The translations under genes and the position numbers were made by a program. A DNA stretch of 64,000 bases from Gracilaria domingensis (taxonomy: Eukaryota > Rhodophyta > Florideophyceae > Gracilariales > Gracilariaceae), in NCBI GenBank assembly GCA_022539475.1, contig VCMS01000098.1, positions 62,001-126,000 of the forward strand, given 5' to 3'. The notes under the pieces are model-generated. The model did no database searches and was not told the origin of the DNA. It saw nothing but the letters and a program-made list of their open reading frames with translations. Numbering within the stretch: position 1 is the stretch's first letter; every line of letters begins with the position of its first letter. Below are positions 1 to 10,125 of this stretch, piece by piece.

Positions 1-610
1 CGTCGTCAATTGTCTGAGGCACAAAGTCCGATGCCGGAGGCGCAGTGCTACCGGACGCGGTTGAGCCTGAGTGTGTGGAATAAGCAGATGTGAACTCTGA
101 AGATATTCGCGTCGGCTCCTTTGGCTCGCTTTCCAATTGTTCCTCACTCGGAACCGAGACATGCGGATGCTCACCTACGTTAGTTGAACGCGACATGTGC
201 TGTGCAATACCATTTGTGGATGCCGCGTCAGCAGGTGCTAAAGTGTGTTCGTTGGCGTAGTGGTGTGCGGCGCGCGCAGTCGAAGCGATGGTGGAATTAT
301 CGACGTCAACATCCGATGGCAACGGAGCATTCGGTGCTGTGGTTGAGGCGGGGGCGGGAAGACCACGTACTTCTGTGGTCGAAACATGAGGAAGCGGAGG
401 TAGATGTTGTACAGTTTCAGCGTGTCGATTCGAAATGGCATCATTTTGCGTTTGGTGTTGTTGTTCAATAACGGCTTGTTCAAGACGCTTGCGCAGTTCC
501 GACACGGAGGAACCAGAAAGCTGTGCAGCAGGCACGGCATTGGAGGAGGTGTTTTGTACAGGAGCAGGAGCGGGGCGCTCAAAGCGCGCGGCAAGCTCCT
601 TGACGTGCAT
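1..610 (-). CDS. Partial disordered protein, N-terminal 203 codons (runs off left edge)
   Basis: An open frame runs from an ATG at 610 to the window edge without a stop. An in-frame TAA lies four codons upstream of the ATG, so this start is well supported. The N-terminus reads MHVKELAARFERPAPAPVQ, then a short charged helix around residues 36-55 (SELRKRLEQAVIEQQHQ), then a Ser/Thr/Ala/Pro-rich, probably disordered stretch to the edge. No domain is recognised; the VKELAARFE opening recalls N-termini of cytoskeletal or signalling scaffold proteins, but that is only an impression. The phycobiliprotein-like gene lies 268 bp upstream on the same strand. The C-terminus is outside the window. Confidence 0.6.
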   Translation of the reverse strand, partial: MHVKELAARFERPAPAPVQNTSSNAVPAAQLSGSSVSELRKRLEQAVIEQQHQTQNDAISNRHAETVQHLPPLPHVSTTEVRGLPAPASTTAPNAPLPSDVDVDNSTIASTARAAHHYANEHTLAPADAASTNGIAQHMSRSTNVGEHPHVSVPSEEQLESEPKEPTRISSEFTSAYSTHSGSTASGSTAPPASDFVPQTIDD

Positions 611-877
611 GCGGCAGATTTAGCGAGATGGCAGCACGGACGATGAGCGTCTACTAGAGACGACGCAACGCGGTGCGATGAGCAGACGCATGTACAACGG
701 TTGAGGAGATGAGGGGCGTGCGTTACACGGGAGCAAGGCGCTCTGGTTTGCGTGACTGTCACGAAGACGTATACGTGGAGGGGCCAAGCGTGGCGCAGCC
801 ATGGCTGAGCCTAAGCAAAATCGGGCGGGAAGAGGGGGCGAGTTGGGGACGTGGAAAGCGCGGGACAAGAAGGCCGT

Positions 878-1624
878 TTAGAAAGCACAGAGATAGTTGA
901 GTAAGTGGTCAAAGGCGGTGCGTACGATTCTGGAGGCCTTTGAATCGTAGTTGTAAGCGGCACGATGCGCGAGTTGTTCACAAATACAATACACACCGGT
1001 TCGTACGGCATCCAGCGGGACGTGCATTTCGTAGTATATGTTCTGCATGATTCGCATGCCGGTGGGCGACAGACCGCCTTCGGCAAGCGCTAGGTAGGCC
1101 GCCACGCGCGCAAAGGCGGTGAGGTCGCGCCAACAGGCGACGGCTCTTTGAGAGGGCCAGAGGGCGCCGCCTGGTTGATCGATTCCCGGGTAGAGTTTGA
1201 GTATGTAGGCACGCGCTGCTCGAACGGCCTGTTCCGTGTGGTCGGCAATGGTGTCAATGGAAGAGCGCTGGGCAAACGTGGTGGTGGAGGCGACGACGTG
1301 GGAAGAGCGCACAAAGGCCGGCGGCGACTGCGCCTGCAACTCGGAGAGGATGGGGCCGAAGGAGTCACTCACGAGGCGCGGGTCGAAGATGGGGTTCTGC
1401 ATCTGCTGCTCAATGAGCTGCGCGGTGTGGGACGGAGCGGCGGGCGTGGCGGCGGGAGCAGAGGCGCGAGGAGCAGAGGCGCTGGGAGCAGAGTACTGGG
1501 GAGGGGGCGGCGGCGCGCGAGTGGTGGGTCTGGCGCCGACAGCAGACGGGACATACTTGGAGCGGTGGGGAAAGCGAAGCCAGGCAACAGGCGCAAAGGC
1601 GGCGGCGGCGGCGGAGGGAGACAT
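878..1624 (-). CDS. Nuclear-encoded phycobiliprotein-like protein with plastid transit peptide
   Basis: A 248-residue protein from ATG 1624; the frame is open upstream to 1960 but that part is GC-rich noise. Residues 1-35 (MSPSAAAAAFAPVAWLRF...) look like a transit peptide with the Phe typical of red-algal plastid targeting; residues 37-66 are a Pro/Ala/Ser linker. Residues about 120-248 resemble the globin-like phycobiliprotein fold: a YILKLYPGIDQPGG segment (140-153), then AVACWRDL with Cys164, Arg166 and Asp167 matching the C-x-R-D chromophore motif, then FARVAAYLALAEG and a YEMHVPLDAV segment like the allophycocyanin/phycocyanin region after the bilin site. Phycobiliproteins bind bilins in phycobilisomes; red-algal alpha and beta subunits are normally plastid-encoded, so a nuclear copy is odd. 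The assignment rests on motif recognition, not a database search. Confidence 0.7.
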   Translation of the reverse strand: MSPSAAAAAFAPVAWLRFPHRSKYVPSAVGARPTTRAPPPPPQYSAPSASAPRASAPAATPAAPSHTAQLIEQQMQNPIFDPRLVSDSFGPILSELQAQSPPAFVRSSHVVASTTTFAQRSSIDTIADHTEQAVRAARAYILKLYPGIDQPGGALWPSQRAVACWRDLTAFARVAAYLALAEGGLSPTGMRIMQNIYYEMHVPLDAVRTGVYCICEQLAHRAAYNYDSKASRIVRTAFDHLLNYLCAF

Positions 1625-1934
1625 GGTGCGCACGAGCAGGGCGGCGACGTGAGTGCGGCGGAGGCGGACGGCGCTGCGGCCGACGGGCGCGCGCGTGCGC
1701 TGGGCGCATTGTTCGCGATGAATGATCTCCGCGCGCGCGGCGCCAGGGTTTCTCGCGGACGCGACCAACCGCAGCGCCGCGGCACGGCGCGAATCTGCGC
1801 GCCAAATCTGCGCCGCGCCAACCGGATCACAGAGCCGGTGCCGCGCCTGTTGCCGCCGCTGCGCGCCGCCAAGCGCAGCGCGTGCGCCGCCGCCGTCGCC
1901 GCCGCGCGCGCACCGCGGCGAGATCGCGGCGAGA
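1625..1934. promoter_or_regulatory. Probable bidirectional promoter region
   Basis: This 310-bp, very GC- and CpG-rich gap separates the divergent phycobiliprotein-like gene (minus strand) and the Gly/Ala-rich membrane protein (plus strand). No TATA box is evident. Co-regulation of the two genes is inferred from arrangement only. Confidence 0.35.
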
Positions 1935-2426
1935 ATGGGGCGCGGCGCGCGCGCGCGCACGCCGTCGCGCTCGCGCGCGGCGCGCTCGGAGCCGGCGCCG
2001 CCGTCGGCGCCGCCGTCGGAGTACGCGCTACCGCCGCCGCCAAGGACGCAGCTGCTGGGCGGCGCGGGCTGGGCGTTCGGCGTGGGCTGCGGCGCCGGCC
2101 CGTTCCTCGGGCTGGGCGTGGCGGCGAACGCGCGCGTGCTGTTCGGCGCGGGCGCGGGCGTGGGCGCCTTCTGCGGCGTGGGCTTCGGCGCGGGCGCGGT
2201 GGCGGCCGTCGGCTCGGGCCATCTGCGCCGCGGGCGCGCGCAGAGCTTCTTCTACACGCCGCGCCTCGCGCGGCTGGAGCGCTACGTCGACGCGTTCGAC
2301 GCGCGCCGCGAGCGCCGCCGCGCCGCCGCGCTTGCGCGCGCCGCGTGGCGGCGGCTCTGCGCGGCGGCCGGCCGCGTCGGCGCGGCGTGCGGCGCCGCGC
2401 GGCGCCGCGCGCTGGAGCGGCGCTGA
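1935..2426 (+). CDS. Gly/Ala-rich small membrane protein, cadmium-induced AS8-like
   Basis: A 163-residue protein from ATG 1935. The first 40 residues are Arg/Ser/Pro-rich. Residues about 40-98 form two hydrophobic Gly/Ala-rich segments (GGAGWAFGVGCGAGPFLGLG and VLFGAGAGVGAFCGVGFGAG), a pattern I associate with the plant cadmium-induced protein AS8-like family of small, probably plastid-associated membrane proteins. An aromatic stretch (QSFFYTPRLARLERYVDAF) and a very Arg/Ala-rich tail follow. The frame is GC-rich on all strands, so ORF length alone is weak evidence; the organised hydrophobic block is the support. It is divergent from the phycobiliprotein-like gene. Function unknown. Confidence 0.5.
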   Translation: MGRGARARTPSRSRAARSEPAPPSAPPSEYALPPPPRTQLLGGAGWAFGVGCGAGPFLGLGVAANARVLFGAGAGVGAFCGVGFGAGAVAAVGSGHLRRGRAQSFFYTPRLARLERYVDAFDARRERRRAAALARAAWRRLCAAAGRVGAACGAARRRALERR

Positions 2427-2573
2427 CGTCGGCGCGCGCGGGCGCGTGCTGGCGCGCAACGTGAGGCGACGCCCGCGCCGAGGAAGGGGGGAGGCGTGGA
2501 GGCGAGGCGCCGCGCGCTGACAAGGCGCGGCGGCCGCGTGGAGCGGCGGACTGAATTTGGCGCGCGCGGCAGG

Positions 2574-2614
<41 letters not shown>

Positions 2615-4103
2615 GCGTCGGCGCGCGGAATCATCGGCCACCTGATCATGCGCAACCGCCACGCTGCAGTAAACAGGCGCGCGCGCTGTCAGCCGCCGCG
2701 CGAGCACCGCGCGCGCCGCGCAACGGCGCAGATCGGCGCGCGCCGCCGCCAATCGATTTGCAGCGCGCCGTTTGCACGCGCCGCGCGCCGGCCAATCGGC
2801 GCCGCGCGCGCGCGCGCCGCTTTCCAAATTTGAACGCGCAGCCGACGCGCCCCGCGCGCCGCGCGCCGCGCGCGCCGCGCGCGCCGCCGCCGTCAAAATC
2901 GCGCGCGCGCGCGCGCGCGCCCGCCGCCGGCCGCCGCGCTCTCCCGCCGTCGCGCGCGCGTCGTGCCGCCGTGCGCCTTCCGCTCCTTTTTTGTGTGCGT
3001 CCGTCGCCCCCCCCCCCCCACGCCCCCGCCCTCTCCCCCGCACGCCCCGCCCCCCGCCGCCCGCTTCCTCTCTCCCGCCCGCCGCGCCCCGCCGTCGCCG
3101 TGCGCTGCGTCTGCCGCGCAATTTTCTCGCGCCCCCGTCGCCGCTTGTGTGCGCGACACGTCCGCGTTACTTTGCCGGTGACGTCTCCCCATCACACACG
3201 CACGCGCGCTGCCTTGCATTCGCGCTCGCGGACGCTCTCGCCTCGTCGCGCCTCTCCTCAATTCCGACCGCCGCTTCGGCGCGCGCGCTGCGTCGCGCTC
3301 ATGTCGCGCTCGCCGCTACAAAGGCGGCGCGCGTGCTGACTGCCGCCTCGTCAGCTCTTGCTCTTGCCCTCCCGCCCGCCCCCCGCCCGTCCTCACCTTG
3401 TTCTCATTTCTTCTTCAGTCGCTTCTTCTTCGCGCTTTCACCCGCTTGGCTTCTTGGATCGTCTCGCTACTCGCCCTCTTCCGTCGCTTTGCTCTCAGTT
3501 CTTTCTTCTTGACGCTACGCTCTGTCAGCTACGCCCTCACCGCCTCCGTTTCTTGGCTACGCTTCCAACCCTACCCAGCTACGCCTCTCCGCTCTGGTCT
3601 CTTGACCACACTCTCGGCTCCGCACTCTTCGCACCCATCTCTTGACGACCCTCTCCCGCGCCTACATCTTCTCGCTCTCGTCTTCCGAGTCTCTGCCCTG
3701 CGCTCCGCTTTCGGCTTGAACCCTCTGTCAGCCAGCGCCGCATCGCATCGCTGTCTTTGCTACGCTCCCCAAGCTACGCTTCGTTGCTTGGCTATCCTCA
3801 CCTCGTTCTCGCGACCCCACATTCGTCGCTTTACCCAAGCGTTTGCTTTGTTGGCTAAGCTCTCCTTGCTACGCCTTCATCGCTCTGTTCTCAGGCAACG
3901 CCCTCCGGCCAAGCCTGATCTCGTTGGAATCGCTCCAACTCCCGCTCCTCCCGCTCCCCTCCCCCCCCCCCCCCCCCCAACCCCCCACAATCCCGCCTCT
4001 CGGGGTACCTCCGCCACCACAATCCACCCCCACTCCCCAACCCACCGTGCCTCTTCGTCGCACCGTTCCACCCCACTCCGCTCCACCACCAAAACCACTG
4101 GAC
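2427..4103. other. GC-rich intergenic region and pyrimidine-rich cyclin leader
   Basis: From 2427 to about 3300 this is CpG-rich DNA with a (GGC)n run near 2575-2610 and poly-C near 3007-3020; long frames on both strands here are composition artefacts. From about 3350 to 4000 the plus strand is strongly C+T-rich, with a run of about 19 C near 3961, and probably holds the promoter and 5' leader of cyclin 1. Confidence 0.4.
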
Positions 4104-5582
4104 ATGGCCGCCGTTCACCAGCCCGCGACCAACATCAACAATGGCGCGCAAACCGGCATCACCCCGCCGCAGCCGCCAATTGCTATTCCGGGCTCGGGCA
4201 CGCAGCGCTATCCGCTTGTCACCCGCGGAAGCGCCCTTGTCATGGTCGTCAAGGCCGCCATGAACAGCCGAGCGGAGAAGGGTCAGCATTGGCTCCACCT
4301 AGCCTCTGCTTCCGCCAACGAGGCCCACTGTTTCGACTTGGCCACCCTGGTGCTGGCCGCACCAGCGCCCTGGCTGGGCAAGTACACCCTGGCCCAGCTG
4401 CGCGCCCTCTACGAGGCGGCGCTGCAACACGAGGCGTCCGTGTTCGACCTGCAGTCCAATGCCCCCACCTTGGATGCAGTCGTCGACCACGTGCTCAACA
4501 ACACGGGCGTCTCGCGGTCGGCGCTGGTGCTGGCCTGCATCTACGTGGATCGACTCGCCGCCGCCGCCCCGCACCTGTTCGTCACCGAGAGCAACGTGCA
4601 AAGGCTCTTCGGTGTTGCCTTCATGCTGGCCGCCAAATGGCTCGAGGACGCCTATTACTCGTCCGCCATTTTCGCCGACCTGTACTGCATGTCGGTACAG
4701 CAGCTCAACGAACTGGAGAGCGCCTTTACCGCCGCCATCGGGTTCAACCTGTTCGTCTCCACCGAACAGTTCAGGGACGCCCAGCTTGCCCTCATGACGG
4801 AGGCCCTCGACACCCCGTCAAGCCTCAACATCTTCCAAACCCTTGTGAACGCAAAAGTCGCCGATGTTCACAAGGCGTTTGACGCAACGAGGACATGGGG
4901 CAAGCATCCCGATGGCGGCAGGTCGGCAGGCTTCTGGGCGGTGGCGGCGGGGTTGGCGTGCGACGTCGGTGAGCACGGCGACGAGCATGAGATGGAGTCG
5001 CGAGAGTTTTCGACTCTGGAGCTTGATCCGTGCGAGGCCAAGGGGAGGAAGGTGGTCGCCCAGCTGGCGCGCGCGCAGCTGGATCACGATTATGATGCGC
5101 GTGTGCCGGCTGAGTCGTTTGCGACCGAGTTGCAGCGGCGTTTTGCCGAGAATGGCGTCTTCCGCTACGCCAAGCTGCAGCTCCTGGCGGGGCGGCAGCA
5201 GCTGGACGACCTGGTCCTGCCCCCATTGGAGCGCGTGACAAACCACCCGCCGGTGGCGCCGTCTCCGCCCGCCGAGAAACCGAGCAACGACGGGGAAGCC
5301 CCCTTGTCGACACAGGCGGAGCAGAGAGACACTGCGTGTGCGCCCGGCGGGTCGGTGTCAACAACTTCGACGGTGCTGGCCGCCTGCACCACACGCGCTC
5401 CAGCGGGCGGGTCGTCCATGCCCTGGCCAATGTGGCCCGGCCGATGCCATTCTTCGCGGTATGCGAATATAGATGCGCTTCGGCCCGGCAGAAGGATGGC
5501 GGCTCCCGAGCCGCACAACCCCGCGGTGGGGATATGGTCTGCCTCACGGTTTACGGACTTCTGTCCTGTAAGAAGTAGGTGA
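4104..5582 (+). CDS. Cyclin 1, PHO80/U-type cyclin-box protein
   Basis: A 492-residue protein from ATG 4104 (context gacATGG); the frame extends upstream to 3843 through low-complexity Pro-rich sequence. The cyclin box spans roughly residues 110-225: a FDLQS start, ACIYVDRL (144-151), QRLFGVAFMLAAKWLED (KWLED 178-182) and LNELESAF followed by IGFNLFVSTEQF. This pattern (YxDR, KWxED, LNxLExxF) fits Pho80-like/P- or U-type cyclins that bind a Pho85-class CDK for nutrient or cell-cycle signalling; the CDK partner is inferred. The N-terminus and the last 150 residues are Pro/Ala/Thr-rich and probably disordered. It is clearly paralogous to the gene at 12818-14290, sharing NSRAEKG-like and LxxAKVADVHKAFD-like segments outside the box. 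An AATAAA lies at 5814-5819. Confidence 0.85.
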   Translation: MAAVHQPATNINNGAQTGITPPQPPIAIPGSGTQRYPLVTRGSALVMVVKAAMNSRAEKGQHWLHLASASANEAHCFDLATLVLAAPAPWLGKYTLAQLRALYEAALQHEASVFDLQSNAPTLDAVVDHVLNNTGVSRSALVLACIYVDRLAAAAPHLFVTESNVQRLFGVAFMLAAKWLEDAYYSSAIFADLYCMSVQQLNELESAFTAAIGFNLFVSTEQFRDAQLALMTEALDTPSSLNIFQTLVNAKVADVHKAFDATRTWGKHPDGGRSAGFWAVAAGLACDVGEHGDEHEMESREFSTLELDPCEAKGRKVVAQLARAQLDHDYDARVPAESFATELQRRFAENGVFRYAKLQLLAGRQQLDDLVLPPLERVTNHPPVAPSPPAEKPSNDGEAPLSTQAEQRDTACAPGGSVSTTSTVLAACTTRAPAGGSSMPWPMWPGRCHSSRYANIDALRPGRRMAAPEPHNPAVGIWSASRFTDFCPVRSR

Positions 5583-7415
5583 CCATTAGTTAGATAGATA
5601 GGAGTAGAAGCAATTTTCTCTAACTTGAGCTTCCTCCTGTGGCCATTGTACGGCATTCAAATTGTAGATAGTTGTCGTAAACAATGGTCACTCAGAAGCT
5701 TGTTGCCTTTTGACGGGATGGGGAGTTAGTATTGCTGAACACACATGTAGGGATAGAAGGTTACCTTGGGAGTTATGTGTTACTTGCCAAGCGTGCGAGC
5801 GATGCGTCTCAAGAATAAAGGCTTTCGCATCGGCGTTTTCTCATCGTCCCCCAAGTTTCATCCATGCACGTAGGTGCACGTAGGTGCAGGTTCCGTGTCA
5901 GAGAGTACAACACTTCTTCTTCTTCTTTCCTAATGTGGTACTCTACTCACAAGCTCTTCTCGGGCGCATATCACTCCCTCTCCCAAGACCGCGATCTGAA
6001 CAGAAGCTCGAACGTTGCAAAAACGATGATCATGTCACGAAGAAAGTTCTCCTGGTATCCGCTCACTGTGTGATATGTCATTTAACCATCACTGCGAGTG
6101 TTGTGAAATACCCAAACACTTGCCTGTTTTCAACTCGAGCACAGCAAGTGACGATCCACGAGTAGCTACGTCTCCAAGAGAATGGTTCATTTGACCCAGA
6201 CGTCGTAGATCCGTGTTGTCTACATGAGTCGGCCGAGCGCAAAGGCGTTTGCTTTCAACAGATCTCAAGTTTGAAACATTCGGTACATGAAAAAGCGGCT
6301 TGTAGCGTTTCAAATATGAACGAGCTCATCCGTTCGGCGGAAGAACTGCACCAGCCGCTGAGAAACGGTAGCGGTGAACGCGAGCACGAACGGAGTTCTA
6401 ACGGTGATATAGAGGCACAAGAAGATACTCGCGAATGCCAAGGAGTTGACATCTGATACAAGGCAGGGGAGTACACGTACTGCTTACCGCGTGCACTTTG
6501 TACGAAGGAACTCCAGCGTCTGCTCGCAGTCACTCGTCGCGATGGCAGGTTCCACGCTTGGTTGAACTGGGCGCCAGCGGCCCGGTTCAAAGGCTGCTCA
6601 CCGCAAATTTGAGTGCCGCTGCCACACTTCAAATCTGATCGGGCGGTGCGAGATGCCTCCCCGCTCCGTATGCGCTTGAGGGGATGCACAAAACATGGGG
6701 CCGGGCGACACGTCAGCACTGACTACACAACAGCTCCAGTGCTCAAGAGGTAGAGGCGGTGCGGGCAACAGGCTGGAAGCGTAGTGTCGATATCTGAAAC
6801 AATCTACGCATTACGTTTCTAACTTACATTGGGGGAACATCACGTTGCGCTACGCTCGCAACATTATCTGATAGCATTGAATGCGAAAAGCAGTTCTTCA
6901 TGAGGTCATTGCGATGATGAGCGGTTGGGAAATCGTATCGTACAGGAGTATCCTTAACTTACCGATGCTACTGTACAGTATCGCCGTTGACAGTCCCGGA
7001 CCGGCGGTTGTTGGTGAAGCACATGTGCTGCAACTCGATAATGCTTACGCTGTAAGCCCGTATGATGCGGCAGGTGCATCGCGAACAATTGTGATGCAGT
7101 CGCAAGATGACTCGTCATCGACTCGTCACTTGGCGGGGGCGCTCCAGTGATGGCAGTGGCCAATGCGAAGCGGCTGGCAAATGTCAGCGCGCTTCCAGAG
7201 GCACGATGTTCGTGATTTCTGTCAACAGCAACTCCCGAGTTCAGCGCTTTGATGGATGTGATAGATACTGCTCGCTCCGATTTTTATGATGGTGGTGTGA
7301 CGGTGATGCGCGCGCACAGTTTGACGCGTTTGTTTGTTGCTAACAAGTAGAAAGGTCACGAATACAAACTATCTGCTATACGGGGCTCAAGATACAGCAT
7401 ATCATATCTCAGCAG
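5583..7415. other. No gene recognised
   Basis: Moderate-GC sequence with short unconvincing frames, including minus 6255-6719 and plus 6881-7150 (89 codons). AATAAA at 5814-5819 is the likely polyadenylation signal of cyclin 1. Nothing else supportable was seen. Confidence 0.4.
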
Positions 7416-8222
7416 TTATGAACGTCGAAGGCGCGCGAACATGCGAAGCGGTTTTGTGGGTCGGTTGCGACCAGACATGAAGTCTTCATACGCAAGCGTG
7501 CTCATGAAGTTGATCTCTTCACGTTGCTGCTGGCACGACGAATCCGGCACAACGTTTCGCGATTGAAGGCGGCGTTGCTGACGGAAGATGCAACTGTTGC
7601 GATGTGGAACAGAGGGCTGTTTGAACGGCGCAGCCGGTGGTGCTGTTTGGCGCTGCTGACGGGAAAACAAGGAACGAAATACGAAAGGGTTGCACGCGCG
7701 CGGCTGCGCGTGTTGAAAGCGCCTAGACGTTGTGGCAGAGGAGCGTTTTCGGGAGCGATTCCAGTCATCAACGACGCTATCTTGCTCGATGGAAACGCGC
7801 CGAAACTTGTGCGAAAGCGTGTGCGGCAGCGCACGCTCCTCGGTGCGACGCGCCAGCGAGATTCGGCGCCGAATGGCGCCGGTGAGCGAGGGGCGACGCG
7901 GGTAAGGCTGCTGGTTGGAGTGGTGTGTCCGGAGCGGCTCGGCTGGCGCCGTGCTTTCCGAAGCGCCTATTGACGGGTAGTCATCGTCAAAGTAGTACGT
8001 TTTGGGCGGCGACGACGCCGAGGCGTTCGAGATGAACGAGGTTGTTGGCGGCGCGTGGCGCGCAATGAACACGGGCGCCTGCGGGATCCTGCGCTTGAGC
8101 GGAATCAAACTTGTGACGGAGGTGGTGCTGGACATGGAGTTGGGCGCCGTGCCCTCGGGGGTGACGACGGGTGGCGCGCCACAGTGCAGCTTGGCAGTGG
8201 ACGGCGCATGCGACACAAACAT
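7416..8222 (-). CDS. Hypothetical basic disordered protein, 268 residues
   Basis: Single open frame from ATG 8222 to a stop at 7416, with a GC-rich, poly-G-bearing island immediately upstream as at other genes in this window. The N-terminal third is Thr/Ser/Pro/Val-rich, followed by an acidic-aromatic patch (KTYYFDDDYPS, about residues 75-85), then Arg/Ser/Gln-rich sequence (RRRISLARRTEERAL, FSRQQRQTAPP) and a C-terminus with MSTLAYEDFMSGRNRPTKPLRMFARLRRS-like composition. No transmembrane segment or known domain is visible. RRRISLA looks like a basophilic kinase site. Coding status rests on length, balanced composition and promoter-like upstream DNA; function unknown. Confidence 0.55.
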   Translation of the reverse strand: MFVSHAPSTAKLHCGAPPVVTPEGTAPNSMSSTTSVTSLIPLKRRIPQAPVFIARHAPPTTSFISNASASSPPKTYYFDDDYPSIGASESTAPAEPLRTHHSNQQPYPRRPSLTGAIRRRISLARRTEERALPHTLSHKFRRVSIEQDSVVDDWNRSRKRSSATTSRRFQHAQPRACNPFVFRSLFSRQQRQTAPPAAPFKQPSVPHRNSCIFRQQRRLQSRNVVPDSSCQQQREEINFMSTLAYEDFMSGRNRPTKPLRMFARLRRS

Positions 8223-10125
8223 GGCGGGGGCAACTCAAACGGCGGCGGAAGGGAAAGCAACGAGCAGGCGGGGGGGGAAGGGGGGGGGGGGGGGGCGGGG
8301 GGGTGGGGGTTGGCGCGCAAACGCGATCGCGGGCGGCGAGGCGCGACGTGCGTGGAGCTTGCAGCTTTATCGCGCTGGTCGCGGCGGCGCGCTCTCTTGT
8401 GTGCGCGTGTGTCTGCGGGCACGCGCGACCGCGCGCCGAACAGCGCAGAGCGGCGGCGCGTCTGGCGACGCGGCGGCGCGGCGCGCGGGGGGAAGCGCGC
8501 GGCGCGCGCGCGCGCTGTGTGGGGCGCGCGCGCGCTGTGTGGGGCGCGCGCGCGCGTGTGGCGCGCGATGATTTGCTGCACACGCGCGGCTACGTGGCGC
8601 GGCGCGCGCTGACGTTGCGCGCCGCCGCGGCGGCGCTTCAAGCCGCGCGCGCGCGCCGCTCTCGAGATGCAGCGCTTCCCGCGCCGCGCGCGTCTTCCGC
8701 GACACGCGCGCCACGTCGCGCGCGCGCGCCACGGCGGACACGGCGCAGAGTCGCACAGCTGCGCACGCGCGCCACGTGATCACCACGCGGCCGCGCTGTG
8801 CACGTTTCCACGCCGCGCAGCGCGCGGTCGCGCGCCCGCGCGAAGCCGCGCGCGCGCGCGGAGGCGGCGAGAGGCGTATGACGCAAGGCAGTGTGTAAGG
8901 CTGCCCGTACGTGTACTGACTGCACGCGCGCGCGCCGTGGCGACGCGCCGCGCGCCACACGTGCAGCAGCGCCGCGCGCCGGCGCTGTCGCAATGCGCAC
9001 TGCCAGTTGCGCAGAGAGCACTGCGGCTCCAGCGGCGCGCGCGCGCTATGAGCAAACGGTCCGCCGCCGGCGCCGATCACTTCGCCGCGCTCGACCGCCG
9101 CTGTTTGGTCTCACTGTGAGACTCTCACATCTCTTTGCACTTTGCGAACACTCAATCACCGCGCCTGCTCGCGCGCAAATCACCGCGCTCGCGCACAAGA
9201 GTATCTCACCTCAGCACACCGTCAGCACCCGCCTCCACGCTCCGTCCGTACCAAGTCCGTCCTTCGCCCCGCCCCAGTCTCGCGTGCCGCTTCCATCGCC
9301 GCCGCCGCGCGGCACGGCGCGCAACCCGCACACTGCGCCCAATTTTGGCCGTTGCGCCGCGCCGCGGGCCATGACGTAACGAACACTGCCCGTTGCGAGC
9401 CCTCTTCAAACCCGCGCCAGCTGTCCTTTATAGCTCATGAAACACTGCCTTTTGCGAAAATACAGCTGCAGTCCTGCCCCTCTCTTGCACGGCGGCGGGC
9501 GGCCCACGCGGCTAATGCCCCGCGCCAGCGGGCCAGCGCCAACACTTGCGCTACTTCGATCGCCTCTTCGTCAACCCACGGGCGCGCTGCGCCCTAAACG
9601 CCTCCGCATCCTGCGCCGTGCTGTTGCAACGCCGCTCTCTGCTGTGTGCCGCACCCCCCGAAATAACGCCGCCACACCGTACCTAACATTTCGCACTGTC
9701 GCAAGCGCCGGCGTGTCCGCCCAATTTGGCGACCCGTGCCACGCGCATGTGCCCGCCACGCGCACCCCCACAGGTCCACGCTTCGCTGCGTGCTCCCCTG
9801 CGCATCGCCGTCCACCTCGCCCGTTTCCGCTCGCAGTCGCACTTGCACTGCGCTCGCGCAATGCCCGCAATGCGCCGCGTGCTGGCGATACACATCCTAC
9901 ACCGCCCCCCACCCTGAGTCCCCCACCCCCCGCGGTGCTACTTAAGCCTCCGCGACTTGGCTCTGTACTGAGCTCGTCAGCACCACCATCCACCTCCCCC
10001 TTCCTCCCCTCCGATTCCCCTGACCAGAAGCAGTCAGAGGTCTATTTTCATTCGTAGCAGGCGTATTGAAGCCGCTACTCTTTAATTCACCTACGTCCCC
10101 CACGCTTAAACGACCCGCAATCGCA
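8223..10125. other. GC-rich divergent intergenic island
   Basis: This 1.9-kb gap separates the 7416-8222 gene and the nitrate transporter. It has G-runs near 8271-8310, repeated gcgcgc blocks and a short tandem repeat with gctgtgtgggg near 8510-8560. Long frames on both strands are composition artefacts. Possible TATA-like elements for the transporter are tttataG near 9427 and tacttaag near 9940. No RNA gene was seen. Confidence 0.4.

Noticed and set aside
1148-2655. Overlapping 200-440-codon frames on both strands in the GC-rich island
   Set aside because: Arg/Ala-rich composition artefacts. Only 1935-2426 on plus (organised hydrophobic segments) and 878-1624 on minus (phycobiliprotein motifs) were kept.
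3398-4882. A 494-codon plus-strand frame overlapping cyclin 1 in another frame
   Set aside because: Its 5' part is the C/T-rich leader and its 3' part is the cyclin read out of frame; no features.
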